DNA of 49,210 nucleotides from an uncultured delta proteobacterium (lineage in GTDB: Bacteria; Myxococcota_A; UBA9160; JAFDET01), in contig CAMYLJ010000036.1 in assembly GCA_947259215.1 (NCBI GenBank), forward strand, positions 34,140 to 83,349, written 5' to 3'. Positions 1-8,948 of this stretch are shown here, in pieces (the stretch's first letter is position 1; each line of letters opens with the position of its first letter). Both the position numbers and the translations under genes were made by a program. The notes under the pieces were generated by a model that did no database searches, was not told the DNA's origin, and saw nothing but the letters and a program-made list of their open reading frames with translations.

Positions 1-2
1 AC

Positions 3-1049
3 TCGACGGGCGTGGTCGTCTCCGGACTCGTGCGCGATCTCGACGCCCTGTCGGACCTGCTGGCGGATGCGGTGCTCCACCCGCGCTTCGACCCGACCGA
101 GGCGGAGCGCGTGCGGTCCCAGCGGCTGGCCGCGCTCGAGCGGGCCAAGGACAGCCCCGGCACGCTCGCCCGCTGGCATCTGGCACGCGCTCTCTATCCC
201 GGGCACCCCTTCGGCCTGCCGACCGAAGGCTCGCCGGAGACGGCCGCGCGTCTGGACGCCGCCGCCGCGCGCGCGTGGCACACCCAGGTCTTCGTTCCCG
301 GCAACGCCCTCTTCTTCGCCACCGGCGACGTGGATCGCAGCGACATCGAGGCGCGCGCCGAGGCGCTCTTCGGAGGCTGGCGCGGCGGCGACGCGCCGGA
401 GCCCGTCGGCGCACCCGCGACGCCCGCGCCCCCTGCGCGGAAGGTGGTGGTGGTGGATCGGCCGGAGCTCGTGCAGGCCCAGATCCTGCTGGGCCACGAA
501 GGCATCACGCGCAGCGCGGACGACCGGCTCGAGGTCAGCATCATGAACAGCATCCTCGGCGGTGGTGGCTTCTCGTCGCGCATCATGGGAAGAGTGCGGG
601 AGGACGCAGGGCTGGCCTACTTCGCGTATTCCGGCTTCGGACAGCGACGGCGCGGCGGCACCTTCGTGGCGGCTACGGGCACGCGCGTGCCGGAGACGGC
701 CCGCGCCGTGGAGATGCTGCTCGACGAGATCGAGGGCGCCCGCACGCGTCCCTTCAGCGCCGAGGAGATCCGCGACGCCAAGAGCCTGGCCGCGGGACGC
801 TTCGCCCTGAGTCTCGAGACCTCCCAGGCCATGGCGGCGGGTCTGGTGGACCTGGACGTGCAGGGGCTGCCCGCGGACAGCCTCGACACCTACCGCGCGC
901 GGGTGGCGCGGCTGTCTCCCGACGCGATCCAGCAGGCGGCAGTCGATCACCTGCATCCGGAGCGCGCCGCCATCGTGGTGGTGGGTCCGGCCGAGGCCCT
1001 GCGCCCCCAGCTGGAGCGCTTCGGCGAGGTCGAGGTCGTCGCGCCTTAG
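3..1049 (+). CDS. M16 family zinc-peptidase-like protein, C-terminal part
   Basis: The reading frame is open to the left edge, so this is the 3' part of a longer gene. The visible part holds the end of a first M16 domain (a PGNALFFATGDV strand, about residues 98-110) and a second M16_C domain with the family hallmark GGGGFSSRIMGRVRE followed by GLAYFAYS. Any catalytic HxxEH would lie upstream and cannot be judged. M16 proteins of this type are usually periplasmic, often encoded as an active and an inactive partner. The stop codon overlaps the stop of the convergent rmuC gene, leaving no room for a terminator between them. Family assignment is secure; activity is unknown. Confidence 0.85.
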   Translation, partial: STGVVVSGLVRDLDALSDLLADAVLHPRFDPTEAERVRSQRLAALERAKDSPGTLARWHLARALYPGHPFGLPTEGSPETAARLDAAAARAWHTQVFVPGNALFFATGDVDRSDIEARAEALFGGWRGGDAPEPVGAPATPAPPARKVVVVDRPELVQAQILLGHEGITRSADDRLEVSIMNSILGGGGFSSRIMGRVREDAGLAYFAYSGFGQRRRGGTFVAATGTRVPETARAVEMLLDEIEGARTRPFSAEEIRDAKSLAAGRFALSLETSQAMAAGLVDLDVQGLPADSLDTYRARVARLSPDAIQQAAVDHLHPERAAIVVVGPAEALRPQLERFGEVEVVAP

Positions 1050-2140
1050 TTGGCGTGCTCCGGGATCTGCGGGTCGCGCGGCACGCTCTCCACGGGCGCG
1101 ATCTCGGGCATCTCCTTCTTGGCGGAAGCGCCGAGCTCGCGGATCTTGCGCGACTGCGGCAGCACCCGGGTCTCGAGCGAGCCGAGCGACTTGTTGTAGT
1201 GGTCCACGGTCTTGTCGATCGAGTCGCGCAGCCGCGAGAAGTGTCCGGCGAACGTGACCAGCCGGTCCTGCATCTCCTCGGCCAGCGCCACGATCTCGTC
1301 GGCGTTGTGCGCCAGCTGCTCCTCGCGCCAGCCGTGGGCCACGGTCTTGAGCAGGGCGAAGAGGGTGCTCGGCGTGGCGAAGACCACCCCGCGCCCGAGG
1401 GCGTACTCCACCAGGTCGCGCTGCCGCTCGCAGGCCGACGACAGCAGCGCGTCGTGGGGCAGGAAGAGCACCACGAACTCGAGCGCCTCCGACAGGCGCG
1501 TCTGGTACTCGCGCGACGCCAGCGTGTCCACGTGGCGCTTGAGCTTGGTGGTGTGGTCGTCCAGGTGGGCCGCGCGCTCGTCGTCGCCGCCGGCGTCGAT
1601 GGCCTTCAGGTAGCCGTCCAACGGCACCTTGGCGTCGATCACGATCTCGCGGCCGGCGGGCAGGTGCACGCGCATGTCGGGACGCATGCGACCGCCCTCC
1701 GCGCCCAGCTGCTCGCTGAAGTCGCAGTGCGCCGAGAGACCCGCGAGCTCGGCACTGCGGCGCAGCGTGATCTCGCCCCAGCGACCGCGGGTGTGGGTGG
1801 ACTGGAGGGCGCTCGCGATGCGCTGGGTCTGCCCGGTCAGGGCGCTCAGGTGGTCCTTGACCAGGCCGAGGTCCTGGAGCCGCAGGCTCTCCAGCTCCGC
1901 GGTCCGCTCGCGGTAGCCCTGGAGCTGCGCGGCCAGTGGCCGGACCAGCTCTTCGATGGCCTTCTGGCGGCCGTCGAGGTCGTCGTTCAGGGTCTGCTGG
2001 TGCGCCCCCACCTGCTCCAGGGTGCCCGCGCGCGCCTCGGCCGCCGCCACCCGGGCTTCCGCCCGCGCGCGGAGCACCACCCATGCGAGCGCCGCACCGA
2101 GCGCGAGACCGCCAATGAACCAGACGGGACCCAACTCCAT
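1046..2140 (-). CDS. rmuC: DNA recombination protein RmuC
   Basis: The product has 364 residues. It opens with one membrane segment (about residues 4-22) and a long Ala/Glu/Arg-rich coiled coil to about residue 110. The RmuC nuclease-like core follows, with the signature MRPDMRVHLPAGREIVIDAK and the downstream FLPHDALLSSA and GVVFATPSTLFALLKTV blocks. RmuC limits DNA inversions at short inverted repeats and is thought to be a PD-(D/E)xK-like nuclease. The ATG at 2140 was chosen because GGAGGAGG lies just upstream and the membrane anchor starts there; longer in-frame extensions run antisense through the tetR gene. The gene is divergent from tetR. Confidence 0.93.
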   Translation of the reverse strand: MELGPVWFIGGLALGAALAWVVLRARAEARVAAAEARAGTLEQVGAHQQTLNDDLDGRQKAIEELVRPLAAQLQGYRERTAELESLRLQDLGLVKDHLSALTGQTQRIASALQSTHTRGRWGEITLRRSAELAGLSAHCDFSEQLGAEGGRMRPDMRVHLPAGREIVIDAKVPLDGYLKAIDAGGDDERAAHLDDHTTKLKRHVDTLASREYQTRLSEALEFVVLFLPHDALLSSACERQRDLVEYALGRGVVFATPSTLFALLKTVAHGWREEQLAHNADEIVALAEEMQDRLVTFAGHFSRLRDSIDKTVDHYNKSLGSLETRVLPQSRKIRELGASAKKEMPEIAPVESVPRDPQIPEHAN

Positions 2141-2286
2141 GACACCCTCCTCCTGTCGATCCGAGGATCGGCCGGGGATGTGTCGGAAGCGGTCACGAGC
2201 GGAGAAGGGTGGAGGACCCGTCTCCGAGGGTACCGGCTCGGGGGCTGCGGGGCACGGGCGGATTCCGACTTCCGGGGCCCCCCGCC

Positions 2287-2316
2287 TTGCCGACCGACCG
2301 CTCGGTCGGGTATAAA
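2287..2316 (+). promoter_or_regulatory. Predicted sigma-70 promoter of tetR
   Basis: TTGCCG (2287-2292) and TATAAA (2311-2316) are separated by 18 nt. The spacer holds the first palindromic operator, the classical layout for steric repression by a TetR protein. The start of transcription has not been measured; it would fall near 2323. Confidence 0.6.
2296..2307. promoter_or_regulatory. TetR-type operator 1 (GACCGNNCGGTC)
   Basis: This is the palindrome GACCGCTCGGTC, extendable to CCGACCG-CT-CGGTCGG at 2294-2309. It sits between the predicted -35 and -10 boxes of the tetR gene. It shares the GACCGNNCGGTC core with a second site 36 bp downstream, centre to centre. Confidence 0.65.
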
Positions 2317-2331
2317 GCCCGGGCGCCGTCC

Positions 2332-2343
2332 GACCGATCGGTC
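2332..2343. promoter_or_regulatory. TetR-type operator 2 (GACCGNNCGGTC)
   Basis: This is the perfect 12-bp palindrome GACCGATCGGTC. It lies just downstream of the expected transcription start and 61 bp before the tetR ATG. It has the same core as operator 1, so a dimer of the adjacent regulator probably binds at both places. Confidence 0.65.
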
Positions 2344-2404
2344 TGCCTGGAGGGTGGGGATCGGTCCATGCGTGTCCGGATGCGTCCGGGCCCCCGGAGA
2401 GCGG

Positions 2405-3058
2405 ATGACCGACGAAGCCCAGAGCGCGGGCTCCCGCGAGAAGATCCTGGAGGTGGCCGAGGCCCTCTTCGCCCGCCGCGGCTTCGCGGGGGTGGGGCTG
2501 CGCGAGGTCGCCGAGACGGCCGGCCTCGGCAAGTCGTCCCTCTTCCATCATTTCCGGAGCAAGGTCCAGCTCTACTTCGACGTCCTCGGCCGGGCCCTGG
2601 GGCGGATCGAAGCGCGCCTGCTGCCGACCCTGGCGGGCGGCGGGGAGCCCATGGCGCGGCTCGACCGCGCCGTCGACACCATGATCGACAGCCTGGCCGA
2701 GCAGCCCGCCACGGCGCGGCTGCTGCTGCGCAGCATCTTCGAGGACGACGACTTCGCGCCCGACCCGATCCCCGAAGCCGAGCCCGCCGAGCGCGCGCTC
2801 GAGGCCATGATCGCCGGCCTCGAGGCGCTGTTGCGCGACGGAGTCACCTGCGGGGCCTTCCGACCGGTGTCCGCGCGGCACATGGTCCAGACGCTGATCG
2901 GCGCCACCGTCTACCACTTCGCGTCCGGAGACTTCGGCGAGCAGCTCGTGGGTGGCTCGCTCTTCTCCGCCGACGAGGTGCGGCGGCGCAAGGACGAAGT
3001 GAAATCCCTTTTGCACCACGGGCTGGCGGCCACCGCCCCGGTCCCGACAGGAGGCTGA
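2405..3058 (+). CDS. TetR/AcrR family transcriptional regulator
   Basis: The product has 217 residues. The N-terminal helix-turn-helix (about residues 12-58) contains the typical GFAGVGLREVAE and GLGKSSLFHHFRSK elements. A variable, ligand-binding alpha-helical C-terminal domain follows. Members usually bind short palindromes and repress their own operon. Two GACCGNNCGGTC palindromes lie in and just after its predicted promoter, so autoregulation is likely. The stop codon is 5 bp from the ATG of the diiron gene, whose Shine-Dalgarno GGAGG overlaps the end of this gene, so the two are co-transcribed. The ligand cannot be told from the sequence. Confidence 0.93.
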   Translation: MTDEAQSAGSREKILEVAEALFARRGFAGVGLREVAETAGLGKSSLFHHFRSKVQLYFDVLGRALGRIEARLLPTLAGGGEPMARLDRAVDTMIDSLAEQPATARLLLRSIFEDDDFAPDPIPEAEPAERALEAMIAGLEALLRDGVTCGAFRPVSARHMVQTLIGATVYHFASGDFGEQLVGGSLFSADEVRRRKDEVKSLLHHGLAATAPVPTGG

Positions 3059-3063
3059 GAGCC

Positions 3064-4155
3064 ATGAAGAAGCTGATGCAGGAACAGCGGGAGAAGTTCG
3101 GCAACTTCGAGGTGATCGACTTCGTCGACGAGGGCGAGATCAAGCGCCTGCGCGACCAGCTCGACGTCGAGGCGCCGGTGGCGCTGCACTGGACCTGGAC
3201 CTACGGCCAGGAGGTGGAGGAGCTCCGCAACCTGTACGAGAAGGGCAAGGTCAACCAGTGGAACGCCGAGACGGACCTCGACTGGGACACGCCCGTCAGC
3301 AAGGACGAGTGGGTGCTCGAGCCGGAGGGCTCCATCCTGGCCATGATGCTCGGCATGATGGGCGCGGACGAGGCCACCCGCAAAGCCGCGGCCTTCGACG
3401 AGCTCAACTACATCCTGTCCCAGCTGCTCCACGGCGAGCAGGCCGCGCTCCAGCTCTGCGGCCAGCTCACCAACGTGTGCCAGACCATGGACGAGAAGTG
3501 GTACGCCGCCAGCCAGGTGACCGACGAGGCGCGCCACATCGAGGCCATCGCCAAGTTCCAGGAGCGCAAGCTCGGCACGATCTACCCGATCGGCCCCACC
3601 CTGAAAGTGCTGCTGGACGAGCTGCTGAGGGCGCCCGACGCCCAGACCAAGACCCTCGGCATGCAGTGCCTCTTCGAGGGCACGGCCGTCGGGATCTTCG
3701 AGCTGCTGCGCGAGACCTCCCAGAACGCCCTGCTGACCGACATGGTCCGTCGGGTGGAGCAGGACGAGGCGCGCCACGCGGCCTTCGGCGTGCTCTGCAT
3801 GCGCCGGGTGGTGCGCGAGGCCGCCCCCGAGGAGATGGAGCGGATGGAGGACTGGGCCTTCAGCATCCTCGAGGCCCTGAACGCCAACCAGCAGCTCGAC
3901 ATGCTCCACGTCCTGGGCCCCAAGTACGGCCTCGACCCCAAGAACATGGTGCTGGCCATGACGTCCATGCCCAACTGGGTCGACTTCAACAGCATGCTCT
4001 TCATGCACACGGTCATTCCCAACCTGAAGAGCCTGGGGCTCATCACCGAGCGCACCGAGAGCGAGTGGCGCCGGCTGGGCATGATGACCGACCGGCGCAA
4101 GACGCTGGCCGAGCTGAGGGCCGAGGGCGAGGCGGCCGCCGCCCGCGCCAACTAG
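3064..4155 (+). CDS. Ferritin-like diiron-carboxylate protein
   Basis: The product has 363 residues and is mostly helical. Six candidate iron ligands have the ribonucleotide-reductase R2/ferritin-like spacing: E125 (HGEQ), E155 and H158 (DEARH), E205 (LFEGTA), and E235 and H238 (QDEARHAAF). This arrangement supports a four-helix-bundle diiron oxidase or oxygenase. It is the only structural gene tightly linked to the TetR regulator. That linkage and the surrounding lipid genes make an oxidation of a hydrophobic substrate plausible, but this is inference. A GGAGG 10 nt before the ATG fixes the start. No radical-transfer partner or electron-donor gene is adjacent. Confidence 0.8.
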   Translation: MKKLMQEQREKFGNFEVIDFVDEGEIKRLRDQLDVEAPVALHWTWTYGQEVEELRNLYEKGKVNQWNAETDLDWDTPVSKDEWVLEPEGSILAMMLGMMGADEATRKAAAFDELNYILSQLLHGEQAALQLCGQLTNVCQTMDEKWYAASQVTDEARHIEAIAKFQERKLGTIYPIGPTLKVLLDELLRAPDAQTKTLGMQCLFEGTAVGIFELLRETSQNALLTDMVRRVEQDEARHAAFGVLCMRRVVREAAPEEMERMEDWAFSILEALNANQQLDMLHVLGPKYGLDPKNMVLAMTSMPNWVDFNSMLFMHTVIPNLKSLGLITERTESEWRRLGMMTDRRKTLAELRAEGEAAAARAN

Positions 4156-4180
4156 CCGCGGCGGACCGGCGCCGAACCGG

Positions 4181-5536
4181 GTGGCTGTCGCCGGCGACGA
4201 GCTGAAGCGATCGATCGGCCTGCGATCGGCGGTGGCGATCGTCATCGCCAACATGATCGGCGCCGGCATCTTCACCACCACGGGCTTCCAGGCCGAGGCC
4301 CTGGGCGATCCCGGGACGATCTACCTGCTGTGGATCGTCGGCGGTGCCCTGGCGCTGTGCGGGGCCCTCGCCTACGCCGAGCTGGGCGCGGCGATGCCCC
4401 AGGCGGGCGGCGAGTACGTCTACCTGCGGGAGTCGTACGGCGGTGCCTTCGCTTTCATGAGCGCGCTGGTGTCGCTCACCGCCGGCTTCTCGGCTCCGAT
4501 CGCGGCGGCCCTGAAGAGCCTGGTCCGCTACGCGAGCCACTTCGTTCCGTCCCTCGCCGAGGAGCCCGCCCTGGTGGGGGGGTTGTCTCAGAACGACGCC
4601 CTGGCGATCGCGCTGGTGTGGCTGCTCGTCGGGGTCCACACGCGCAGGCTGGGAGCCGGCCTCGCGTTCAACGACGCGGTGACCGTCTTCAAGGTGGTGG
4701 GTGTGCTCGGCATCGTGCTGGGTGCCGCCCTGTTCGGAGACGGCGACCGCGCCAACCTGCTGGCCACGTCGGAGACCCTCACGCCTCCGTCGGGAGCGCC
4801 GCTCTTCGCAGCCTTCGGCACCTCGCTCATCTTCGTGATGTTCTGCTACGCGGGTTGGAACGCCGCCGCCTACCTGGCCGGCGAGATCCGCGAGCCCCAG
4901 CGCACCCTGCCCCGGGCGCTGCTCATCGGAACCGCGACGGTGGGGGTGCTCTACCTGGCCCTGAACCTCGTCTACTTCTACGGCGCGGGGGTCGACGGTC
5001 TGGCGGGCCGGGTCGAGGTGGGCCTGGTCGCGTCCCGCGGCCTGTTCGGTCCGACCGGGGTGACGCTCACCAGCGTGGTGCTGCTGGTCTCGCTGCTCGC
5101 GTCGGCGTCGGCCATGACCATCGCCGGGCCCCGGGTCTACTACGCCGCGGGTCGGGACTGGGCGCCGCTTCGCAAGCTGGCGCGCACGCGAGGCGAGACG
5201 GGCGTGCCCGCGCTGGCCCTGGTGGTCCAGGGTCTCGTGACGTCGGGGATGATCGTCGCCGGCCGGGTGGACCAGATCCAGCAGTACGCCGGCTTCACCC
5301 TCAGCCTGTTCGCGACGCTGGCGGTCTCCTGCGTGATCGTGCTGCGCGTCCGGCGCCCGGACCTGCCGCGGCCGTTCCGGACCTGGGGCTACCCGCTCAC
5401 GCCGCTGGCCTTCATCGGGATCTCGCTGTGGATGATGTACTGGGCCTTCCAGGGACGTCCCGTCGAATCCGGCCTGGGACTGCTCACCGTCGCTGTCGGC
5501 GGCATCGTCCACCGCTTCGCTCGCCCCCGCGCGTAG
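4181..5536 (+). CDS. APC-superfamily amino-acid permease
   Basis: The product has 451 residues and about twelve hydrophobic segments. The family signature NMIGAGIFTT is in the first membrane segment (about residues 24-33), and conserved PQAGGEYVYLRE and PRVYYAAGRD stretches follow. It belongs to the amino acid-polyamine-organocation superfamily, LAT/basic permease type, in the inner membrane. The likely start is the GTG at 4181, placed right before the conserved KRSIGLRSAVAI stretch. It begins 25 bp after the diiron gene and may share its transcript. The substrate cannot be inferred. Confidence 0.9.
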   Translation: MAVAGDELKRSIGLRSAVAIVIANMIGAGIFTTTGFQAEALGDPGTIYLLWIVGGALALCGALAYAELGAAMPQAGGEYVYLRESYGGAFAFMSALVSLTAGFSAPIAAALKSLVRYASHFVPSLAEEPALVGGLSQNDALAIALVWLLVGVHTRRLGAGLAFNDAVTVFKVVGVLGIVLGAALFGDGDRANLLATSETLTPPSGAPLFAAFGTSLIFVMFCYAGWNAAAYLAGEIREPQRTLPRALLIGTATVGVLYLALNLVYFYGAGVDGLAGRVEVGLVASRGLFGPTGVTLTSVVLLVSLLASASAMTIAGPRVYYAAGRDWAPLRKLARTRGETGVPALALVVQGLVTSGMIVAGRVDQIQQYAGFTLSLFATLAVSCVIVLRVRRPDLPRPFRTWGYPLTPLAFIGISLWMMYWAFQGRPVESGLGLLTVAVGGIVHRFARPRA

Positions 5537-5575
5537 GGGTATCATCGCCGCCTTCGCAAGCCGAGGAGGTGCGGA

Positions 5576-6730
5576 ATGGCGGAGCTGTCCTTCGACGCCG
5601 AGTCCCTGATGGCGGCGGCGCGGGAGGCCACGGGCCTCGCGGACTTCGGCGACGACCGCTTCCGCGAGGGGCTCGACGTCCTGCTCGAGACCTACCAGAA
5701 GACCGCGAACTTCGGCGCCAAGGGACGCAAGCGGCAGGCGGGCCGCGTGCTCCAGTTGCTCGGCACCCGGCTGCGCATCGAGGAGGCGTTCCGCAAGCAC
5801 CCGGAGATCCGCGAGCGGGAGATCCGTCGCCCCGTGTACCTGACGGGGCTGCCGCGCACGGGCACCTCGGCGCTCTTCAATCTGCTGGCCGCCGATCCCG
5901 CGGCGCGTCCCCTGCTGCTGTGGGAGGGAACCTTCCCCGATCCCGCCGAGAACCTGGCGCCCGGCGAGACCGACCCGCGCTACCTGGCGGTGAAGGCGTA
6001 CTACGAGCGTGCCCGGGAGAAGGACCCGGAGTTCACGAAGATCCACTTCGCCGACGCGGACACCCCCGAGGAGTGCGTGCTGCTCCAGGCCCACGCCTTC
6101 TGCGACGTGCAGATGGGGATCGAGGTGCTGATGGAGCCCTACGCCTCCTGGTTCCAGCGCCAGGACCTGCACCACGCCTACGCCTACTACGCCGACCTGC
6201 TGCGCCTGCTGGACTGGCAGCGGCCGGGAGAGCGCTGGCTGCTGAAGAGCCCGGCGCACCTGTGGGCCGTCGACGTGCTGGCGGAGCTCTTCCCCGACGT
6301 CTGCCTGGTCTTCACCCACCGCAACCCGCTGGAGTCGATGGCCTCCATGTGCAGCATGATGGAGGCGCTGATGAAGGATCGGGAGGGCTTCGACCTGCGG
6401 GAGCTGGGACCCGTGGTGGTCGAGTACTACGCGCGCTCCCTCGAGCGCGGCCTGGCGGCCCGCGACGCGCTCGATCCCGCGCGCTACGTCGACGTGGACT
6501 ACCTCACCTTCATCGACGACAACCTGGCGGCGGCGCGGCGCATCTACGACCACTTCGAGCTGCCGCTGCCGCCGGAGAGCGAGGCCGCGCTGGTGGCGCA
6601 CGCGGCCAGCCACACCCAGGGCCAGCACGGCCGCCACGAGTACGAGCTCGACAAGTACGGGCTCGACGGGGAGCGGGTGAGGACGCGTCTGGCGGCCTAC
6701 ATCGAGCGCTTCGGGCTGCCGTCGGACTGA
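5576..6730 (+). CDS. Sulfotransferase family protein
   Basis: The product has 384 residues. The 5'-phosphosulfate loop is GLPRTGTS (residues 91-98), and the 3'-phosphate motif corresponds to the VFTHRNPLESMASM stretch with its conserved Arg and Ser. LLKSPAHL lies between them. Such PAPS-dependent enzymes transfer sulfate to hydroxyl groups of lipids, sterols or glycans. This soluble bacterial subgroup is common near lipid genes; the acceptor is unknown. The ATG is preceded by GAGGAGG-like sequence at about 5563-5569. A TATCAT box at 5540-5545 could be a -10 element, so it may have its own promoter. The 3' end faces the DUF1214 gene. Confidence 0.88.
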   Translation: MAELSFDAESLMAAAREATGLADFGDDRFREGLDVLLETYQKTANFGAKGRKRQAGRVLQLLGTRLRIEEAFRKHPEIREREIRRPVYLTGLPRTGTSALFNLLAADPAARPLLLWEGTFPDPAENLAPGETDPRYLAVKAYYERAREKDPEFTKIHFADADTPEECVLLQAHAFCDVQMGIEVLMEPYASWFQRQDLHHAYAYYADLLRLLDWQRPGERWLLKSPAHLWAVDVLAELFPDVCLVFTHRNPLESMASMCSMMEALMKDREGFDLRELGPVVVEYYARSLERGLAARDALDPARYVDVDYLTFIDDNLAAARRIYDHFELPLPPESEAALVAHAASHTQGQHGRHEYELDKYGLDGERVRTRLAAYIERFGLPSD

Positions 6731-6745
6731 GCCGGCCTGCGGGCT

Positions 6746-7843
6746 TCAGCGCAGCTCGTCGATCGGGACGACGCCCACGCTCGGCTCCACGTCCTGCTTC
6801 GCCTGGTTCCAGCGCAGCCCCATGGCGCCGTGGCGATGGCCGGCGGTGTCCATCCAGTTGCCGACGCCCGGGTCGCGGTGGGCGACGACGATGCGCACCG
6901 ATCCGTCGGGCTCCGTCTCGACCGAGTGGGCGTTCACGGTCACCGGGAGCCAGCGGTAGTCCAGGGACTCCATCCAGCGGTTGTCGAGCTGGAAGTTCCA
7001 GTAGAAGCAGTCGGGCGGCGTGAACTCGATCAGGAGGGCCTCGTCGTCGGCCAGGTGGTAGTAGCCGTGGCGGAAGATCTGGTTCGGGTCGCCCCAGGCG
7101 CCCTGGGCCTCGGGGGCGTCGGTGGTGAAGGCGTTCCGCGCGTTCTTCGCCAGGTCGTCCACCCAGTTCGTGAAGAGCGTCGAGCAGCCGGCCACGAAGG
7201 CGGCCGCGCCGTCCAGGGCCTTCCCGAGCTTCTCCGGCGCCAGGGGCTCCAGGGTCTCGTTCGTGTCCAGGCACTCGATCTTGAGCTGAGCCGGCGTCTC
7301 GTTCTCGCGGTCGAGGAAGAACTGGCGAATGGCCAGCATGCCCGGCTCGGGACGGGTCTCGACCCAGTTGTCGCCCTCACGCTTGGGGCCGACGAAGACC
7401 TCGAAGCGGCCGTCGTCGTCCACGACCAGGTTGCCGCCGTCGATGAAGCCCATCACGCCCAAGCGGTCCTGGCGGGCACCGTAGTTGCCGGCGAAGGCGC
7501 TGAAGGACAGGTAGCGGACCGTGCCCCGGGTGCCGTGCACGCGGTAGCGGAGCGACCCATCGATGGTGGCCGTCTGGTAGAGCGAGTCCGGGTTGTCGGA
7601 CCCGATCTTGACCTGGTCGGGCAGCGAGCGGATGCGGGGGAAGCGGGTGTCGCCCGCCTCGACGAAGCTCTCCAGGCCGCCGCGCAGGAGCCGGGAGAGG
7701 AACCGGAATCCCTCGCTGCGGTCGAGGTCGCTCTCCGAGCGTTCCAGCACCAGCGCCCCCGTCTCCTTGAGCCGGTCGCAGAACTCCGCCCAGGCGCGGC
7801 CCTCGACGACGCGTGCCGCCGCTTCGGATCGTTCGTCGCTCAT
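6746..7843 (-). CDS. DUF1214 domain-containing protein
   Basis: The product has 365 residues without signal peptide or membrane segments. The C-terminal half carries the DUF1214 pattern, including FYWNFQLDNRWMESLDY and, near the end, RIVVAHRDPGVGNWMDTAGH. Its biochemical role is not established. The gene follows the alcohol dehydrogenase by only 3 nt, with the Shine-Dalgarno GAGGAG overlapping that gene's end. It is therefore the last cistron of an acyl-CoA synthetase / dehydrogenase / DUF1214 operon. The context suggests a part in oxidation or handling of a lipid or alcohol substrate; this is inference. Confidence 0.85.
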   Translation of the reverse strand: MSDERSEAAARVVEGRAWAEFCDRLKETGALVLERSESDLDRSEGFRFLSRLLRGGLESFVEAGDTRFPRIRSLPDQVKIGSDNPDSLYQTATIDGSLRYRVHGTRGTVRYLSFSAFAGNYGARQDRLGVMGFIDGGNLVVDDDGRFEVFVGPKREGDNWVETRPEPGMLAIRQFFLDRENETPAQLKIECLDTNETLEPLAPEKLGKALDGAAAFVAGCSTLFTNWVDDLAKNARNAFTTDAPEAQGAWGDPNQIFRHGYYHLADDEALLIEFTPPDCFYWNFQLDNRWMESLDYRWLPVTVNAHSVETEPDGSVRIVVAHRDPGVGNWMDTAGHRHGAMGLRWNQAKQDVEPSVGVVPIDELR

Positions 7844-7846
7844 CGT

Positions 7847-8938
7847 CTACTCCTCGAAGATCACGACGGATCGGGCTGCGGAGCCCCGTCGCAGCTCGTC
7901 GAGGGCCGTGTTCACCTCGTCGAGCCCGAGCCGGGCCGAGATCATCTCGTCGAGCTTGAGCCGGCCGTCCAGGTAGAAGTCCACGTACTTGGGCATGTCC
8001 AGGCGGAAGCGGTTCGAGCCCATCATGGAGCCGACGATCCGCTTCTCCTGGAGCGTGATGTCCGCCGCGTGGAGTCCGACGAAGGTGCCGACCGGGACGA
8101 CTCCCACCAGCACCGCGGTGCCGCCGCGCTTGATCATGGTGGCCGCCTGCTGGACGGTCTTCTCGAGCCCGATGCACTCGAAGGCGAAGTCCACGCCCCC
8201 GCCGGTGAGCTCCAGGACCTTCCCGGCCGCGTCGCCGTCGGAGGCGTCCACCCCGTCGCTGGCTCCCAGCTTCTGGGCCAGCTCGAGCTTCCAGGCCTGG
8301 GCGTCCACCGCCAGGATGCGGCTGGCGCCGGCGATGCGGCAGCCCTGGAGCGCGGCCAGGCCGACCCCGCCGCAGCCGATCACGGCGACGCTGCTTCCGG
8401 CCGGCACCCGCGCGGTGTTCAGCGCCGCGCCGAGCCCGGTGGTGACGCCGCAGCCGATCAGCGCCGCGCGGTCGAGCGGCATGTCGTCGCGGATCTTCAC
8501 CAGGGAGCGGTCGGGTGTGAGCATGCGCTCGGCGAACGACGACAGGTTGGCGAACTGCGGGATCGGCGTGCCGTCCTTGGAGAGGCGCGGCGTCGCGTCC
8601 GGCGGGCGCTGGAAGCTCGCCATGTTGGCGCAGATGGAGGGCCGGCCGACCAGACAGAACTCGCAGCGGCCGCACCAGGCGGAGATGCAGCCGATCACGT
8701 GGTCGCCGGGGGCGAAGTCGCTGACGCCCTCGCCCACGGCCTCGACCACGCCGGCGGGCTCGTGGCCCAGGATCGTCGGCGGCGGCATCGGCAGCCCGCC
8801 CTCGATCACGTGCAGGTCGCTGTGGCAGACGCCCGACGCGACGGTGCGCACCAGCACCTCGCCCGGGCCCGGCGCGTCGATCTGCACCTCCTCGATCGCG
8901 AGCGGCTGCTCGCGCTCCCACATCACGGCGGCCTTCAT
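7847..8938 (-). CDS. Zinc-dependent alcohol dehydrogenase (MDR family)
   Basis: The product has 363 residues. Catalytic-zinc ligands C38 and H59 (GHEPAG) are present, with the third Cys in LIGCGVTTG. The structural-zinc lobe has C89, C92, C95 and C103 in the normal C-x2-C-x2-C-x7-C spacing. The Rossmann motif VIGCGGVGLAA follows at about residue 184. It resembles class III and NDMA-type dehydrogenases that oxidise alcohols or aldehydes with NAD. AGGAGG lies right before the ATG, inside the 10-nt gap from the acyl-CoA synthetase. In the operon it could convert an alcohol or aldehyde linked to the acid activated by the synthetase. Confidence 0.92.
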   Translation of the reverse strand: MKAAVMWEREQPLAIEEVQIDAPGPGEVLVRTVASGVCHSDLHVIEGGLPMPPPTILGHEPAGVVEAVGEGVSDFAPGDHVIGCISAWCGRCEFCLVGRPSICANMASFQRPPDATPRLSKDGTPIPQFANLSSFAERMLTPDRSLVKIRDDMPLDRAALIGCGVTTGLGAALNTARVPAGSSVAVIGCGGVGLAALQGCRIAGASRILAVDAQAWKLELAQKLGASDGVDASDGDAAGKVLELTGGGVDFAFECIGLEKTVQQAATMIKRGGTAVLVGVVPVGTFVGLHAADITLQEKRIVGSMMGSNRFRLDMPKYVDFYLDGRLKLDEMISARLGLDEVNTALDELRRGSAARSVVIFEE

Positions 8939-8948
8939 GGCGCCCTCC

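Noticed and set aside
4043-6637. Very long minus-strand open frame (864 codons) opposite the permease and sulfotransferase genes
   Set aside because: It is antisense to two well-recognised genes, rich in Arg/His/Gln/Val in the way GC-rich antisense frames are, and shows no domain. The same holds for the frame at 43524-46244 on the minus strand.
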